A stretch of 54,037 nucleotides of DNA from Caulobacter sp. UNC279MFTsu5.1 (GTDB lineage Bacteria; Pseudomonadota; Alphaproteobacteria; Caulobacterales; Caulobacteraceae). The notes under the pieces are model-generated. The model was not told where the DNA came from and did not search any database. It was given only the letters and a program-made list of their open reading frames with translations. The stretch spans positions 1 through 54,037 of the forward strand of contig NZ_FORN01000041.1 in the NCBI RefSeq assembly GCF_900114015.1. Reading direction: 5' to 3'. Position numbers and translations under genes: made by a program. Positions 32,902 to 40,864 of this stretch are shown one piece after another (position 1 is the stretch's first letter; every line of letters starts with the position of its first letter).

Positions 32902-34089
32902 ATGTTGCGACGCCTGACCGGAACGCTCCTGGCGACGGCCGCCCTGCTGGGCCCGCTGCAGGCCTGCGCGGCGACGCCCGCCAGGCCGGCGGCCAGCGCC
33001 CCGGCCCCGGCCGCCCCCGCCGTCCTGGCGATCGGCGTCCGCGTGGCCGACTGGCAGCTGGGGCACATGGACAATTTCGACTATATCCCGGCCTCGCAGT
33101 TCCGGCGCGACGCCGAGGCCCGCCGCAACTGGATCCAGGCGGCGTTCTATATCGGCCTGGCGGCCTTCGCCGACACCTCGAAGGATCCCCGGTACGCCGA
33201 CGCCATCCTCGCCCACGGCCAGGCCGAGGGCTGGGGCTTCGACCATCGACCGCGCCACGCCGATTCCGACGCCACCGGCGCGGTGTGGATCTGGTCGGCG
33301 GCCCGCACGCGCGACCCGGCCAAACTGGCCCCGACCCGCGCCCGCTTCGACGCGGTGCTGGCCGATCCCTCGACCGTCGACCTGGGCTTCGAGGCCAAGC
33401 CGCCCGAGGGCGGGGATCCCTACTGCCAGGCGCGCTGGTGCTGGAGCGACGCCATCTTCATGGCCCCGCCGGCCTGGGCGGCGCTGAGCCAGGCGACCCG
33501 CGACCCGCGCTATCTGGCCCATGCCGACAGCGAGTTCTGGGCGACCACCGATCTGCTCTACGACAAGGCCGACCATCTTTATTTCCGCGACAGCCGATTC
33601 ATCGCGAAGCGCAGCGACGCCGGCGCCAAGATCTTCTGGGGCCGAGGCAACGGCTGGGCCTTCGCCGGCATCGCCCGCATCCTGCAGGATCTGCCCAGCG
33701 ACCATCCCAGCCGGCCGCGCTACGAGGCGCTGTTCAGGGAGATGGCGGCCAGGATCGTCGCCCTGCAGGGCGAGCAGGGCTATTGGCCGGTGTCGCTGCT
33801 GGAGCCGCAGAAGACCCCCGAGACCAGCGGCACGGGCTTCTTCGTCTACGGCCTGGCCTGGGGCGTGAACCACGGCCTGCTGCCGGCCGCTCGATATCGC
33901 CCGGCGATCGACAAGGGTTGGGCCGCCCTGGTCGCCGCGGTCGAGCCGGACGGCAAGCTGGGTTGGGTGCAGCGGGTGGGCGCCGCGCCCGACCAGGTGG
34001 GGCCGGACGACACCCAGCTGTACGGCGTGGGCGCCTTCCTGCTGGCCGCCAGCGAGGTGTCCAGGCTGCCGGCCGCCGCCCAACGGTGA
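32902..34089 (+). CDS. Unsaturated rhamnogalacturonyl hydrolase, GH105 (GH88-like)
   Basis: The 395-aa protein is a GH105/GH88 hydrolase that releases unsaturated uronic acid from lyase-cut rhamnogalacturonan by hydration of the double bond. Signature segments are WCWSDAIFMAPPAWAALSQAT (shared Asp region, quoted in part), FWGRGNGWAFAGIARIL and ETSGTGFFVYGLAWGVNHG. An N-terminal signal carries a lipobox-like LQAC, so it is probably a periplasmic lipoprotein. Its product feeds KduI, encoded 47 bp upstream. AGGGAG lies before the ATG at 32902. Confidence 0.92.
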   Translation: MLRRLTGTLLATAALLGPLQACAATPARPAASAPAPAAPAVLAIGVRVADWQLGHMDNFDYIPASQFRRDAEARRNWIQAAFYIGLAAFADTSKDPRYADAILAHGQAEGWGFDHRPRHADSDATGAVWIWSAARTRDPAKLAPTRARFDAVLADPSTVDLGFEAKPPEGGDPYCQARWCWSDAIFMAPPAWAALSQATRDPRYLAHADSEFWATTDLLYDKADHLYFRDSRFIAKRSDAGAKIFWGRGNGWAFAGIARILQDLPSDHPSRPRYEALFREMAARIVALQGEQGYWPVSLLEPQKTPETSGTGFFVYGLAWGVNHGLLPAARYRPAIDKGWAALVAAVEPDGKLGWVQRVGAAPDQVGPDDTQLYGVGAFLLAASEVSRLPAAAQR

Positions 34090-34129
34090 CGCTGTTGCCC
34101 CGCCGCCAGCGCCCGCTAGGATCACCGAC

Positions 34130-34891
34130 ATGACCACCGGCGCCTCGGATCCCCAGAAGCTTTACCAGCAGATCGCCCGGGCCATCGCCACGGCGATCAA
34201 CGACGGCCGCTACGGCCCCGGCGACAAGCTGCCGTCCGAGCGCGAACTGGCCGACGACTTCGGCGTCAGTCGTCCGACCGTCCGCGACGCCATGATCGCC
34301 CTGGAGTTCCAAGGCCTGGTCGAGGCGCGCCAGGGCTCGGGCGTCTATGTCACCGCCCTGACCGCACCGGAGGGCGACGATCCGGCCGAGGTCGAGGTCG
34401 GCGCCCTGGAGCTGACCGAGGCGCGGCGGCTGTTCGAGGGCGAGGCCTGCGCCCTGTCGGCCGCCACCGCCACCGATGAGCACCTGGCCCTGCTGGAGCA
34501 GATCGTCGGCCAGATGGCCCGCGGCCTCGCCCCCGACGAGGTCGAGCGGCTGGAGCAGGACTTCCACCTGGCGGTCGCCCGCGCCACCGGCAACGCCGCC
34601 ATCGAGGCCGGAGTCGAGGACCTGTGGACCCTGCGCCAGCAGTCGCCGGCCTGCGTGGCCATGCTGCGGCGGGCCCGCGCCCACGGTGGCGGCGACGTCG
34701 TCGAGGAGCACCGCCGGATCGTCGCCGCCCTGTGCGAGCGCGACCCCAGAGCCGCCCGCCAGGCGATCCACACCCACCTGGCCCAGGTGATCGACGACCT
34801 GTTGGCCGTGGCCGAGCTCGACGCCCTGCAGCAGACCCGCCAGAAAATGGCCGAGCAGCGCCGCGAACTGGCCCGCCGCACCGAGATCTGA
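34130..34891 (+). CDS. GntR-family regulator, FadR subfamily (paralogue 2)
   Basis: The 253-aa protein has a GntR winged helix (about residues 8-75; KLPSERELADDFGVSRPT, QGSGVYV) and an FCD domain (about 90-240; EARRLFEGEACALSA, EQDFHLAVARATGN, RDPRAARQAIHTHL). It is highly similar to the regulator at 26000. Being inside the kduI operon, it most likely controls pectin genes by binding the TGGT..CCA palindromes between the TonB receptor and kduI. GCTAGGATC at 34115-34123 could be a -10-like element of an extra internal promoter. Confidence 0.93.
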   Translation: MTTGASDPQKLYQQIARAIATAINDGRYGPGDKLPSERELADDFGVSRPTVRDAMIALEFQGLVEARQGSGVYVTALTAPEGDDPAEVEVGALELTEARRLFEGEACALSAATATDEHLALLEQIVGQMARGLAPDEVERLEQDFHLAVARATGNAAIEAGVEDLWTLRQQSPACVAMLRRARAHGGGDVVEEHRRIVAALCERDPRAARQAIHTHLAQVIDDLLAVAELDALQQTRQKMAEQRRELARRTEI

Positions 34892-34919
34892 CCCCCTCCC
34901 GCCGTCACGAGGCCGCCCG

Positions 34920-35864
34920 ATGACCCAGCCGCTGTTTCGCCTCGCCCTGGCCGTCGCGCTCGCCGCGCCCGCCCTGGCCGCGGCCCAGGCCGGCGGCCCG
35001 CCGGTGATGCCGCCGATCGTCAAGCCGCTGCCCCGGCCCGACGCCGAGGGCCGCAAGCCGCGCGCCGTGGTGGTCCACGCCGACTACCGCTACGACGACA
35101 TCCTGTGGGAGAACGACCGCACCGCCCACCGCATCTACGGCCCGGCGCTGGAGGCGGCCGAGCCGCCCTCGAGCTCGGGGATCGACGCCTGGGGCAAGAG
35201 CGTCCGCTGGCCGTTCATGGACCGCCAGCTGCGCACCGGCGACCAGCACACCTTCCATGGCGAGGGCCTGGACTTCTACGACGTCAACACCTTCCGCGGG
35301 GCCGGCGGCCTGGGCGTGTGGCAGGACAACAAGCTGTGGACCTCGCGCAACTGGAAGACCTACCAGATCCTCCAGACCGGCGACGACGTCGCCCAGTTCG
35401 AGGTCACCTACGCCCCCTGGCCGGTCGACGTGGACCGCAAGGTCTGGGAAACCCGCACCTTCACCCTGCCGCTGGGGACCAACTTCACGCGGATGGTCTC
35501 GACGATCGGCTCCGACAAGCCCGGCCCGCTGGTGGTCGGCATCGGCGTCAGCAAGCGCAAAGCGACCCACAACGGCGCGGGCGGGGTGTTCACCAAGGAT
35601 CTGGGCGCGGGCCGCGTGTCGTACTGGGAGCCGACGGATCCGGTGAAGGGCACGATGGGCGTCGCCCTGATGGTCGACCCCAAGGCCCTGGTCGAGGTAC
35701 GCCAGGACGCCGACAACTACCTGGTCCTGGTCAAGGTCGAGCCCGGCAAGCCGTTCGTCTACTACATGGGCGCGGCCTGGGACAAAGGCCTGGACTTCCA
35801 CGACCGGGCCAGCTGGGAAGCCTATGTCCGATCGGCGAAGGCGGACTTCGACCCGACGCACTGA
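34920..35864 (+). CDS. DUF4861 family secreted protein
   Basis: The 314-aa protein begins with a signal peptide (LALAVALAAPALAAAQA) and then follows the DUF4861 pattern: VVHADYRYDDILWENDRTAHRIYGPALE in part, SGIDAWGKSVRWPFMDR, YDVNTFRGAGGLGVWQDN, and YYMGAAWDKGLDF. DUF4861 proteins are often found in pectin and uronate clusters and may be enzymes acting on unsaturated or methyl-esterified uronates; the activity is not certain. It is the last gene of the operon, 28 bp after the regulator. Confidence 0.9.
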   Translation: MTQPLFRLALAVALAAPALAAAQAGGPPVMPPIVKPLPRPDAEGRKPRAVVVHADYRYDDILWENDRTAHRIYGPALEAAEPPSSSGIDAWGKSVRWPFMDRQLRTGDQHTFHGEGLDFYDVNTFRGAGGLGVWQDNKLWTSRNWKTYQILQTGDDVAQFEVTYAPWPVDVDRKVWETRTFTLPLGTNFTRMVSTIGSDKPGPLVVGIGVSKRKATHNGAGGVFTKDLGAGRVSYWEPTDPVKGTMGVALMVDPKALVEVRQDADNYLVLVKVEPGKPFVYYMGAAWDKGLDFHDRASWEAYVRSAKADFDPTH

Positions 35865-35929
35865 GACTTGGCGGAACCGCAGGCCGTTCGAGCGCGCTCC
35901 CCGGAGAGGCGCGAACGGACGAGTTCACC

Positions 35930-36097
35930 GTGGGCAAGCGATCACGAGCGATAGCGGCGGCGACCAAACGGCCGGTGCGCGTCTCCGCATCGACGGCCGC
36001 CCTTGTGGTCGACTGGGCCACCCTGGCCGCCCTTGGCGCCGCCACCCTCGCCCTGATGGTCGCCACTTGGCGGCCGCGGGGTGGGAAGGGGTCGTGA
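35930..36097 (+). CDS. Possible small single-pass membrane protein
   Basis: A GTG-started frame of 55 aa with a basic N-terminus (VGKRSRAIAAATKRP) and one membrane helix (WATLAALGAATLALMVATW). No good Shine-Dalgarno is within reach. It lies between the DUF4861 gene and tRNA-Leu. It may be a real small protein or chance. Confidence 0.3.
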   Translation: MGKRSRAIAAATKRPVRVSASTAALVVDWATLAALGAATLALMVATWRPRGGKGS

Positions 36098-36110
36098 TTT
36101 CAGAAGAGGT

Positions 36111-36195
36111 TGGTGCGGGCGGTCGGGGTCGAACCGACACTCCTTTCGGAACCGGATTTTGAGTCCGGCGCGTCTACCAGTTTCACCACGCCCGC
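36111..36195 (-). tRNA. tRNA-Leu (anticodon CAA)
   Basis: Read on the minus strand, the 5' acceptor GCGGGCG (36195-36189) pairs with CGCCCGC (36121-36115). The D arm holds GGTAGACGC, the anticodon stem CCGGA/TCCGG encloses the loop CTCAAAA with anticodon CAA (36161-36159), a long variable arm (TTCCGAAAGGAG-type) follows, as in class II tRNAs, and the T loop is GGTTCGACC. CCA (36113-36111) is encoded. It reads UUG codons. No integrase or duplicated tRNA 3' end lies next to it. Confidence 0.97.
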
Positions 36196-36343
36196 GCTTC
36201 GCGGCGACGCAAGGTCGGCGAAGGAGGGGTTGTCTAGCAAAGCCCCGCGGGAAGTTCCAGCGTCGCTTTTCAGCGCGACGCGCCGGCTTTCCTTCGCGAT
36301 GCGGCTGGCCGATGCTCCGCGCGCCCGCAGGAGACCTCGAGCC

Positions 36344-37342
36344 TTGCCCCATCCTCCCCGTCCCGGTCCGCGCAACCTGATCACCGACGTGCCCGGCCTG
36401 ACGGTCGGCCACGCCACCGACGAGGCCGTGCGCAGCGGAGTGACCGCCCTGCTCTGCCCCGGGGGCTGGGTCGGGGCGGTGGACGTGCGCGGCGGCGGGC
36501 CGGGGATTCGCGAGAGCGACGTGCTGCGGCCGGAGAACACTTTCAGCCGGGCCCACGCCATCGTCCTGTCGGGCGGCTCGGTGTTCGGCTTGGCCGCGGC
36601 CGACGGCGTGGTCGCGGCCCTGTCGGCGGCGGGGCATGGCGTCCGGCTGGCGGCGGGCTCGCCGGCCATTCCGATCGTGCCCGGGGCGGTGCTGCACGAC
36701 CTGGGCAACGGCGGCGACAAGGCCTGGGGCCTGGAGCCGCCCTATCGCGCCCTGGGCCTGGCCGCCGTCGCGGCGGCCGGCGAGGCCTTTCCGCTGGGCT
36801 CGGTCGGGGCCGGTCGCGGGGCCATGGCGGGGGTGCGCAAGGGCGGCGTCGGCTCGGCCTCGCTGGACCTGGGCGACGGCCTGGTGGTCGGGGCCCTGGC
36901 GGCGGTCAATCCGGTGGGGTCGGTCCATATGCCCGACGGCGAGGCGTTCTGGGCCTGGCCGTTCGAGATCGACGGCGAGTTCGGCGGGCGCGTCCCCGAT
37001 CCCTCGGCCCGCGCGGTCGATCCCGTGCCCGACGACAGCAAGCTGGCGGCCCTGGGTCGGTTCGCGGCCGGCGCCAACACCACCCTGGCCGTGGTGGCGA
37101 CCACCGCCGCCCTGACCACGGCCGAGGCCACGCGCCTGGCGATGATGGCCCAGGACGGCCTGGCCCGCGCCATCCGGCCGGCCCACACCCCGTTCGACGG
37201 CGACGTGGTCTTCGCCCTGTCGTCCGAAGCGATCGGGATCGGCGAAGGCCCGGCGCGGTCGCTGACGATCGCCCGTCTGGGCTCGGCGGCCGCCGACACC
37301 CTGGCCCGGGCCATCGCTCGAGGGGTGTTCGAGGCGACTTAA
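36344..37342 (+). CDS. P1-family peptidase (DmpA-like aminopeptidase)
   Basis: The protein (332 aa from a TTG at 36344) is an N-terminal-nucleophile hydrolase of peptidase family P1. Signatures are NLITDVPGLTVGHATD, LSGGSVFGLAAADGVV, GAGRGAMAGVRKGGVGSAS, whose Gly-Ser would be the self-cleavage and nucleophile site, and ATTAALTTAEATRLAMMAQDGLARAI in part. An ATG at 36299 would add 15 basic residues but lacks a Shine-Dalgarno, while AGGAG lies about 10 bp before the TTG. Members cleave N-terminal D- or L-residues or beta-peptides. It is convergent with the MarR gene. Confidence 0.9.
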   Translation: MPHPPRPGPRNLITDVPGLTVGHATDEAVRSGVTALLCPGGWVGAVDVRGGGPGIRESDVLRPENTFSRAHAIVLSGGSVFGLAAADGVVAALSAAGHGVRLAAGSPAIPIVPGAVLHDLGNGGDKAWGLEPPYRALGLAAVAAAGEAFPLGSVGAGRGAMAGVRKGGVGSASLDLGDGLVVGALAAVNPVGSVHMPDGEAFWAWPFEIDGEFGGRVPDPSARAVDPVPDDSKLAALGRFAAGANTTLAVVATTAALTTAEATRLAMMAQDGLARAIRPAHTPFDGDVVFALSSEAIGIGEGPARSLTIARLGSAAADTLARAIARGVFEAT

Positions 37343-37848
37343 GATCCCGGCGCGGTGTCGGCCCCGTAGAGCGTGCCGGCGGCGGTCTCCAGCTGGCCCA
37401 GCAAGCGCTTGAGCGTCGCCACCTCACTGGGCGCCAGGCCGGCCAGCAGAGCCGCCTCGTAGGCGCGGGCCAGGGGCACGATCTCGGCGAACAGGCGACG
37501 GCCGGCGGCGGTGAGCTCCAGGCTGTGCGAGCGGCGGTCGACCCGGTTGCTCAGCCGCACGGCCAGGCGGCGCTCGACCAGGTCCTGGGCGGCGCGGCTG
37601 ACGCGCACCTTGTCCATGGCCGTGCGCACGACGGCGGCCTGCTGGGTCAGCGGCCCCTCGGCCAGCACCGACATCAGCCGCCACTGCGGGATGGTCAGGC
37701 CGAACCGGTCCTCGTAGGCCCGGGAGATCAGCCGGGTCACCGCATTGGCGGCGATCACCAGCTGGTAGGGCAGATAGTCGGCCAGCGAGACATGCTCGGG
37801 GGCGCCTTCGGGGGGGAACTGCGTCATGGGTGAGACCGTCGCGGCCAT
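37339..37848 (-). CDS. MarR-family regulator
   Basis: The 169-aa protein has a MarR winged helix: YEDRFGLTIPQWRLMSVLAEGPLTQ, recognition helix around TAMDKVRVSRAAQDLVERRLA, and the wing NRVDRRSHSLELTAAGRRLF. AAGGAAGG precedes the ATG at 37848. It is transcribed alone and its last bases overlap the end of the P1 peptidase gene. Targets are unknown. The 199-bp gap upstream to 38048 holds no gene; a GC-rich inverted repeat (GGGGCGCCGCCCC, 38018-38030) may end the 38048 gene. Confidence 0.92.
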   Translation of the reverse strand: MAATVSPMTQFPPEGAPEHVSLADYLPYQLVIAANAVTRLISRAYEDRFGLTIPQWRLMSVLAEGPLTQQAAVVRTAMDKVRVSRAAQDLVERRLAVRLSNRVDRRSHSLELTAAGRRLFAEIVPLARAYEAALLAGLAPSEVATLKRLLGQLETAAGTLYGADTAPGS

Positions 37849-38047
37849 GGCCTTCCTTTCGTCCTCCTTACGCCCGCGACTCTGGCGGTCGCTCGCGTCG
37901 ACAAGGCCCGATCTGGCGCGGCGCGCCGGCCCCGCTCAATCACGGCCAAGCCTGGGGACAGGAAAGCGGACATTTCGCCTGGTGGTTGTGCATTCGATCC
38001 TTCGGACGCCCAGCGAAGGGGCGCCGCCCCAAAACGCGACCGCCTGA

Positions 38048-38812
38048 TCAGTGTTCCTCCGCGCCCCTGTGACCGGCCTTGTGCAAGGGCTCGGTGCGGG
38101 TCAGCACCGCCTGGCAGCGTTGAAGTTCGTTGAGACAATCGCCCCGGCTCCAGAAATCGGAAAATTCCACAACAGCCATGCGGACTTGGCGAGAATAGTC
38201 CTTGTGGTCAAGAACCTTCGGCGCGTCTTCCTTGGGCGCGTCGTGCCCGTGGCCGGATTCATGCCCCGGGCGGGGGCCGGTCAGGACCAGGGTCTGGCCG
38301 CCCAGGATCGTGACATTGGCCGCGGCCAGCTCCAGCTCGGCCTCCGGCTTGTGGCCGCCCCCATGGCCGGCATGACCGTCGTCGAGGCCGGGCTTGTCGT
38401 CCTTCTTGCCCCCTTCGGCGCCCCAATGCCCGGCCTTGGGCTTGTCCGTGGGCTTGCTCTCGACCGGTTCGCCCTTGAGGGCTTCGGTCACGCCTTTCAG
38501 GGCCTTGGCGCAGGGACCGCCGAACGCCAGCACCGGCCCGATCCGGCGCTGCACTTCCTCGACCAGGTCCTGGGCCTTGTGCAGCAGCTGGCCCGACGGC
38601 GCGCTGGTCGCCGCCACGCACTTGGCCTTGATCGCCTCGTGAACGGTCTTGGGGACCTCGCGCCAGCGCTCGTCACGGCCGCGCCCGCCCACGTGCCTGC
38701 CGAGATAGAAGGTCAGGATGGCGACGGCCAGGACCACCAGGGCGATGCCGGCCAGCAAGGTGGGATCGAAGATCGGAACCGGCGCGTCGACGGGAAACTC
38801 TGACTGGTACAC
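38048..38812 (-). CDS. Membrane protein with His/Gly/Lys-rich linker, unknown
   Basis: The 254-aa protein has one membrane helix (LLAGIALVVLAVAILTFYLG, residues about 20-40), then a soluble domain with several Cys (AIKAKCVAATS, GGPCAKALKG, DCLNELQRCQAVL), and a low-complexity linker rich in His, Gly, Lys and Asp (DDGHAGHGGGHKPE and GHESGHGHDAPKED). The linker could bind metal. I recognise no family. Confidence 0.75.
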   Translation of the reverse strand: MYQSEFPVDAPVPIFDPTLLAGIALVVLAVAILTFYLGRHVGGRGRDERWREVPKTVHEAIKAKCVAATSAPSGQLLHKAQDLVEEVQRRIGPVLAFGGPCAKALKGVTEALKGEPVESKPTDKPKAGHWGAEGGKKDDKPGLDDGHAGHGGGHKPEAELELAAANVTILGGQTLVLTGPRPGHESGHGHDAPKEDAPKVLDHKDYSRQVRMAVVEFSDFWSRGDCLNELQRCQAVLTRTEPLHKAGHRGAEEH

Positions 38813-38879
38813 CGGACCCCCTCCAGCATTCAGACAAGCAGGAGTCCAGGGTTAACGCATGACGGCCCAGCTTGCACGA

Positions 38880-39155
38880 TCAAGCTTGTCTGGAAGGCCG
38901 GGAAATCACGCCGCGCGCCCGGGCGCCCTGGTCGTAGCGGCTGGGGCCGCCATAGACGGCCACTTCACACAGGATGTCGCCGCCAGGCTGCTCGGCCCAC
39001 AGGTAATTGCGCTCGACCTCGACATTGCGCCCGGCCGGCGAAACGCCCTCGAAGGTGTCGCCCCAGGGAATCACCTTGTTCAGGTCGCGCCAGGTCAGGG
39101 TCATGGCGCGCGCCAGCTCGTCCTGGGCCATGGATTCGAGATCGGGATCGCTCAT
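38880..39155 (-). CDS. Small hypothetical protein
   Basis: A 91-aa cytoplasmic protein with the segments TLTWRDLNKVIPWGDTFEG and VEVERNYLWAEQPGGDILCEVAVYGGPSRYD in part. No family is recognised with certainty. GGAAAGG lies before the ATG at 39155; the frame is open to 39191, but this start is better. The neighbours are also small uncharacterised genes. Confidence 0.72.
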   Translation of the reverse strand: MSDPDLESMAQDELARAMTLTWRDLNKVIPWGDTFEGVSPAGRNVEVERNYLWAEQPGGDILCEVAVYGGPSRYDQGARARGVISRPSRQA

Positions 39156-39238
39156 GGGCGCCTTTCCGGTGTCTGCCGTCCGCCTCGACAATGTCCGCCG
39201 CGCGGGATAGGCCCGCCAGGAGAACGAAGGAGGCGACG

Positions 39239-39421
39239 ATGGGTGCTCCCAAGGGCAAGCGGGACTTCCGCGACGAGGATCGCCTGGATCCGCGCGAACG
39301 CCATCAGGTCGAATACTGGATGAAGCGCTGGGGCGTGACCAAGGACCAGCTGGTCGCCGCCCACCGCAAGGTCGGCAATTCGATCAAGGACATCGGCGCC
39401 GAGCTGGGCAAGAAGCGCTAA
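39239..39421 (+). CDS. DUF3606 family small protein
   Basis: The 60-aa protein has the DUF3606 pattern (RLDPRERHQVEYWMKRWGV, DQLVAAHRKVGNSI, DIGAELGKK), a short helical fold found in many alphaproteobacteria. AGGAGG ends 5 bp before the ATG at 39239, which decides the start over an upstream in-frame ATG. Its stop overlaps the end of the convergent gene. Function is unknown. Confidence 0.88.
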   Translation: MGAPKGKRDFRDEDRLDPRERHQVEYWMKRWGVTKDQLVAAHRKVGNSIKDIGAELGKKR

Positions 39422-39840
39422 CGCTTGTCCCGCCGGAACTTCGCCGCCTCGGCCGCCAGGGACGAGGTCGAGGGATCGAAATCCTCCGGCTCGGGCGCGA
39501 ACGGCAGGTGGCCGGCCACGCCGCGCAGGGCCAGCCACAGCGGATGGCTGAAGTGGCCCAGGATCCGCAACGGCCGGCGCTTATCGTCGGTGACGTCCCA
39601 GCCTTCCCGTTCGAACGCGTCGGCCTGCTCGCGCATCGACTTGACGTCGATGCCGTCCCAGCCGGGCGGGTCGGGAATCAGCGCCGCCTCGTCGGCGGTC
39701 AGGCCGAAGGTGTCGCGCGCCAGCTGGTCGATCTCCGGGAACTGGGCCCGCGCCTCCGGATCGGCGAACGACGGCTTCATCAGCGCCCGGGTCTCCAGGT
39801 CGGCGAAGCCGGGCAGGTCGATCAGGCGGCGCGGGGCCAT
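39418..39840 (-). CDS. Hypothetical protein
   Basis: A 140-aa cytoplasmic, acidic protein. Visible segments are LPGFADLETRALMKPSFADPEAR, GWDGIDVKSMREQADAFEREGW in part, and LRILGHFSHPLWLALRG. No signal peptide or membrane segment. It lies 5 bp downstream of the DUF3297 gene and probably shares its transcript. I do not recognise the family. Confidence 0.75.
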   Translation of the reverse strand: MAPRRLIDLPGFADLETRALMKPSFADPEARAQFPEIDQLARDTFGLTADEAALIPDPPGWDGIDVKSMREQADAFEREGWDVTDDKRRPLRILGHFSHPLWLALRGVAGHLPFAPEPEDFDPSTSSLAAEAAKFRRDKR

Positions 39841-39845
39841 CGGCT

Positions 39846-40097
39846 TCAGCCCTCGGCGTTGTCGTTGCGGAAGTAGGGCTTGACCTCGCCCTGCAGCTTG
39901 ATGGTCATCGGGTTGCCCTTGCGGTCGACGGCCTTGCCGGCGGTGACGCGGATCCAGCCCTCGCTGACACAGTACTCGTCGACATTGGTCTTCTCGACGC
40001 CGTTGAACACGATGCCCACGCCGCGCTCGAGGATCTCGGCGTCATAGTGCGGGCTCGAGGGGTTGGAGGCCAGGCGGTCGGGAGGCGTATCGCTCAT
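39846..40097 (-). CDS. DUF3297 family protein
   Basis: The 83-aa protein matches the DUF3297 pattern: SNPSSPHYDAEILERGVGI, FNGVEKTNVDEYCVSEGWI, and the C-terminal GNPMTIKLQGEVKPYF. It starts at 40097 (MSDTPPDRL); an upstream frame to 40160 lacks coding character. It heads a two-gene unit with the gene at 39418. Function is unknown. The 161-bp gap to the YqaA gene contains the palindromic GCGCGATCGCGC near 40181-40192. Confidence 0.88.
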   Translation of the reverse strand: MSDTPPDRLASNPSSPHYDAEILERGVGIVFNGVEKTNVDEYCVSEGWIRVTAGKAVDRKGNPMTIKLQGEVKPYFRNDNAEG

Positions 40098-40258
40098 GGG
40101 ATGGTCTTTCGAAGAATTTGGGACGGCTGAAGCCCTCGAACGGGCGTGATAGCCACCCAAGCCCGCAATTCCAATAGGATTGCGCGCGATCGCGCGAAGC
40201 GCCGCGACAACGTCATGACCGCCTGCTAGCTACGGCCGTCCTCATTTTCGGAGTCCGC

Positions 40259-40864
40259 ATGCTGCGTCGCCTCTACGACTGGGTCATGGGCCTGGCCGCC
40301 TCCCGCCATGCCCCGGCCAGCCTGTTCGCCGTCTCTTTCGCCGAAAGCTCGTTCTTTCCCGTGCCGCCCGACGTGATGCTGGCTCCGATGGTGCTGGCGC
40401 GGCCGGACCGCGCCTGGCGCTACGCGGCGATCTGCACCCTGGCCTCGGTGCTGGGCGGGATCCTGGGCTATGCGATCGGCTTCTTCCTCAAGCCGCTGGG
40501 CGTGTGGCTGATGACCGTCACCGGCCACGCCGGCGGCATGACCGAGTTCAAGTGCTGGTACGACCAGTACGGCGTCTGGGTGATCCTGGCCAAGGGCCTG
40601 ACCCCGATCCCCTACAAGCTGGTGACCATCGCCTCGGGCCTGGCGGCCTTCAGCTTCCCGATGTTCATCATCGCCTCGACCGCCACCCGCGCCGCGCGCT
40701 TCTTCCTGGTGGCCCTGGTGGTCAAGAAGTTCGGCCCGGCCATGATGCCGGTGATCGAGAGGCGCCTGGCCCTGTTCGCGGGCATCCTGATCGCCCTGCT
40801 TGTCATCGGCCTCACGGCGAGCCACTTCTTGGGGGGAAGCGGTGGCGGAGCATGCGCGGCATGA
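40259..40864 (+). CDS. YqaA/DedA-family membrane protein
   Basis: The 201-aa inner-membrane protein belongs to the SNARE-associated/VTT (DedA, YqaA) family: AESSFFPVPPDVMLAPMVLARP, SVLGGILGYAIGFF, and the conserved ILAKGLTPIPYKLVTIASG with basic residues needed in DedA proteins. About four to five membrane helices are seen. DedA proteins are lipid scramblase or flippase candidates, linked to undecaprenyl phosphate recycling and membrane potential. GGAG precedes the ATG. Its stop overlaps the start of the dsbB-like gene (ATGA). Confidence 0.9.
   Translation: MLRRLYDWVMGLAASRHAPASLFAVSFAESSFFPVPPDVMLAPMVLARPDRAWRYAAICTLASVLGGILGYAIGFFLKPLGVWLMTVTGHAGGMTEFKCWYDQYGVWVILAKGLTPIPYKLVTIASGLAAFSFPMFIIASTATRAARFFLVALVVKKFGPAMMPVIERRLALFAGILIALLVIGLTASHFLGGSGGGACAA

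Noticed and set aside
36111..36195. tRNA-Leu as integration site of a genomic island
   Set aside because: No integrase, no repeated tRNA 3' end and no change in composition is visible on either side.
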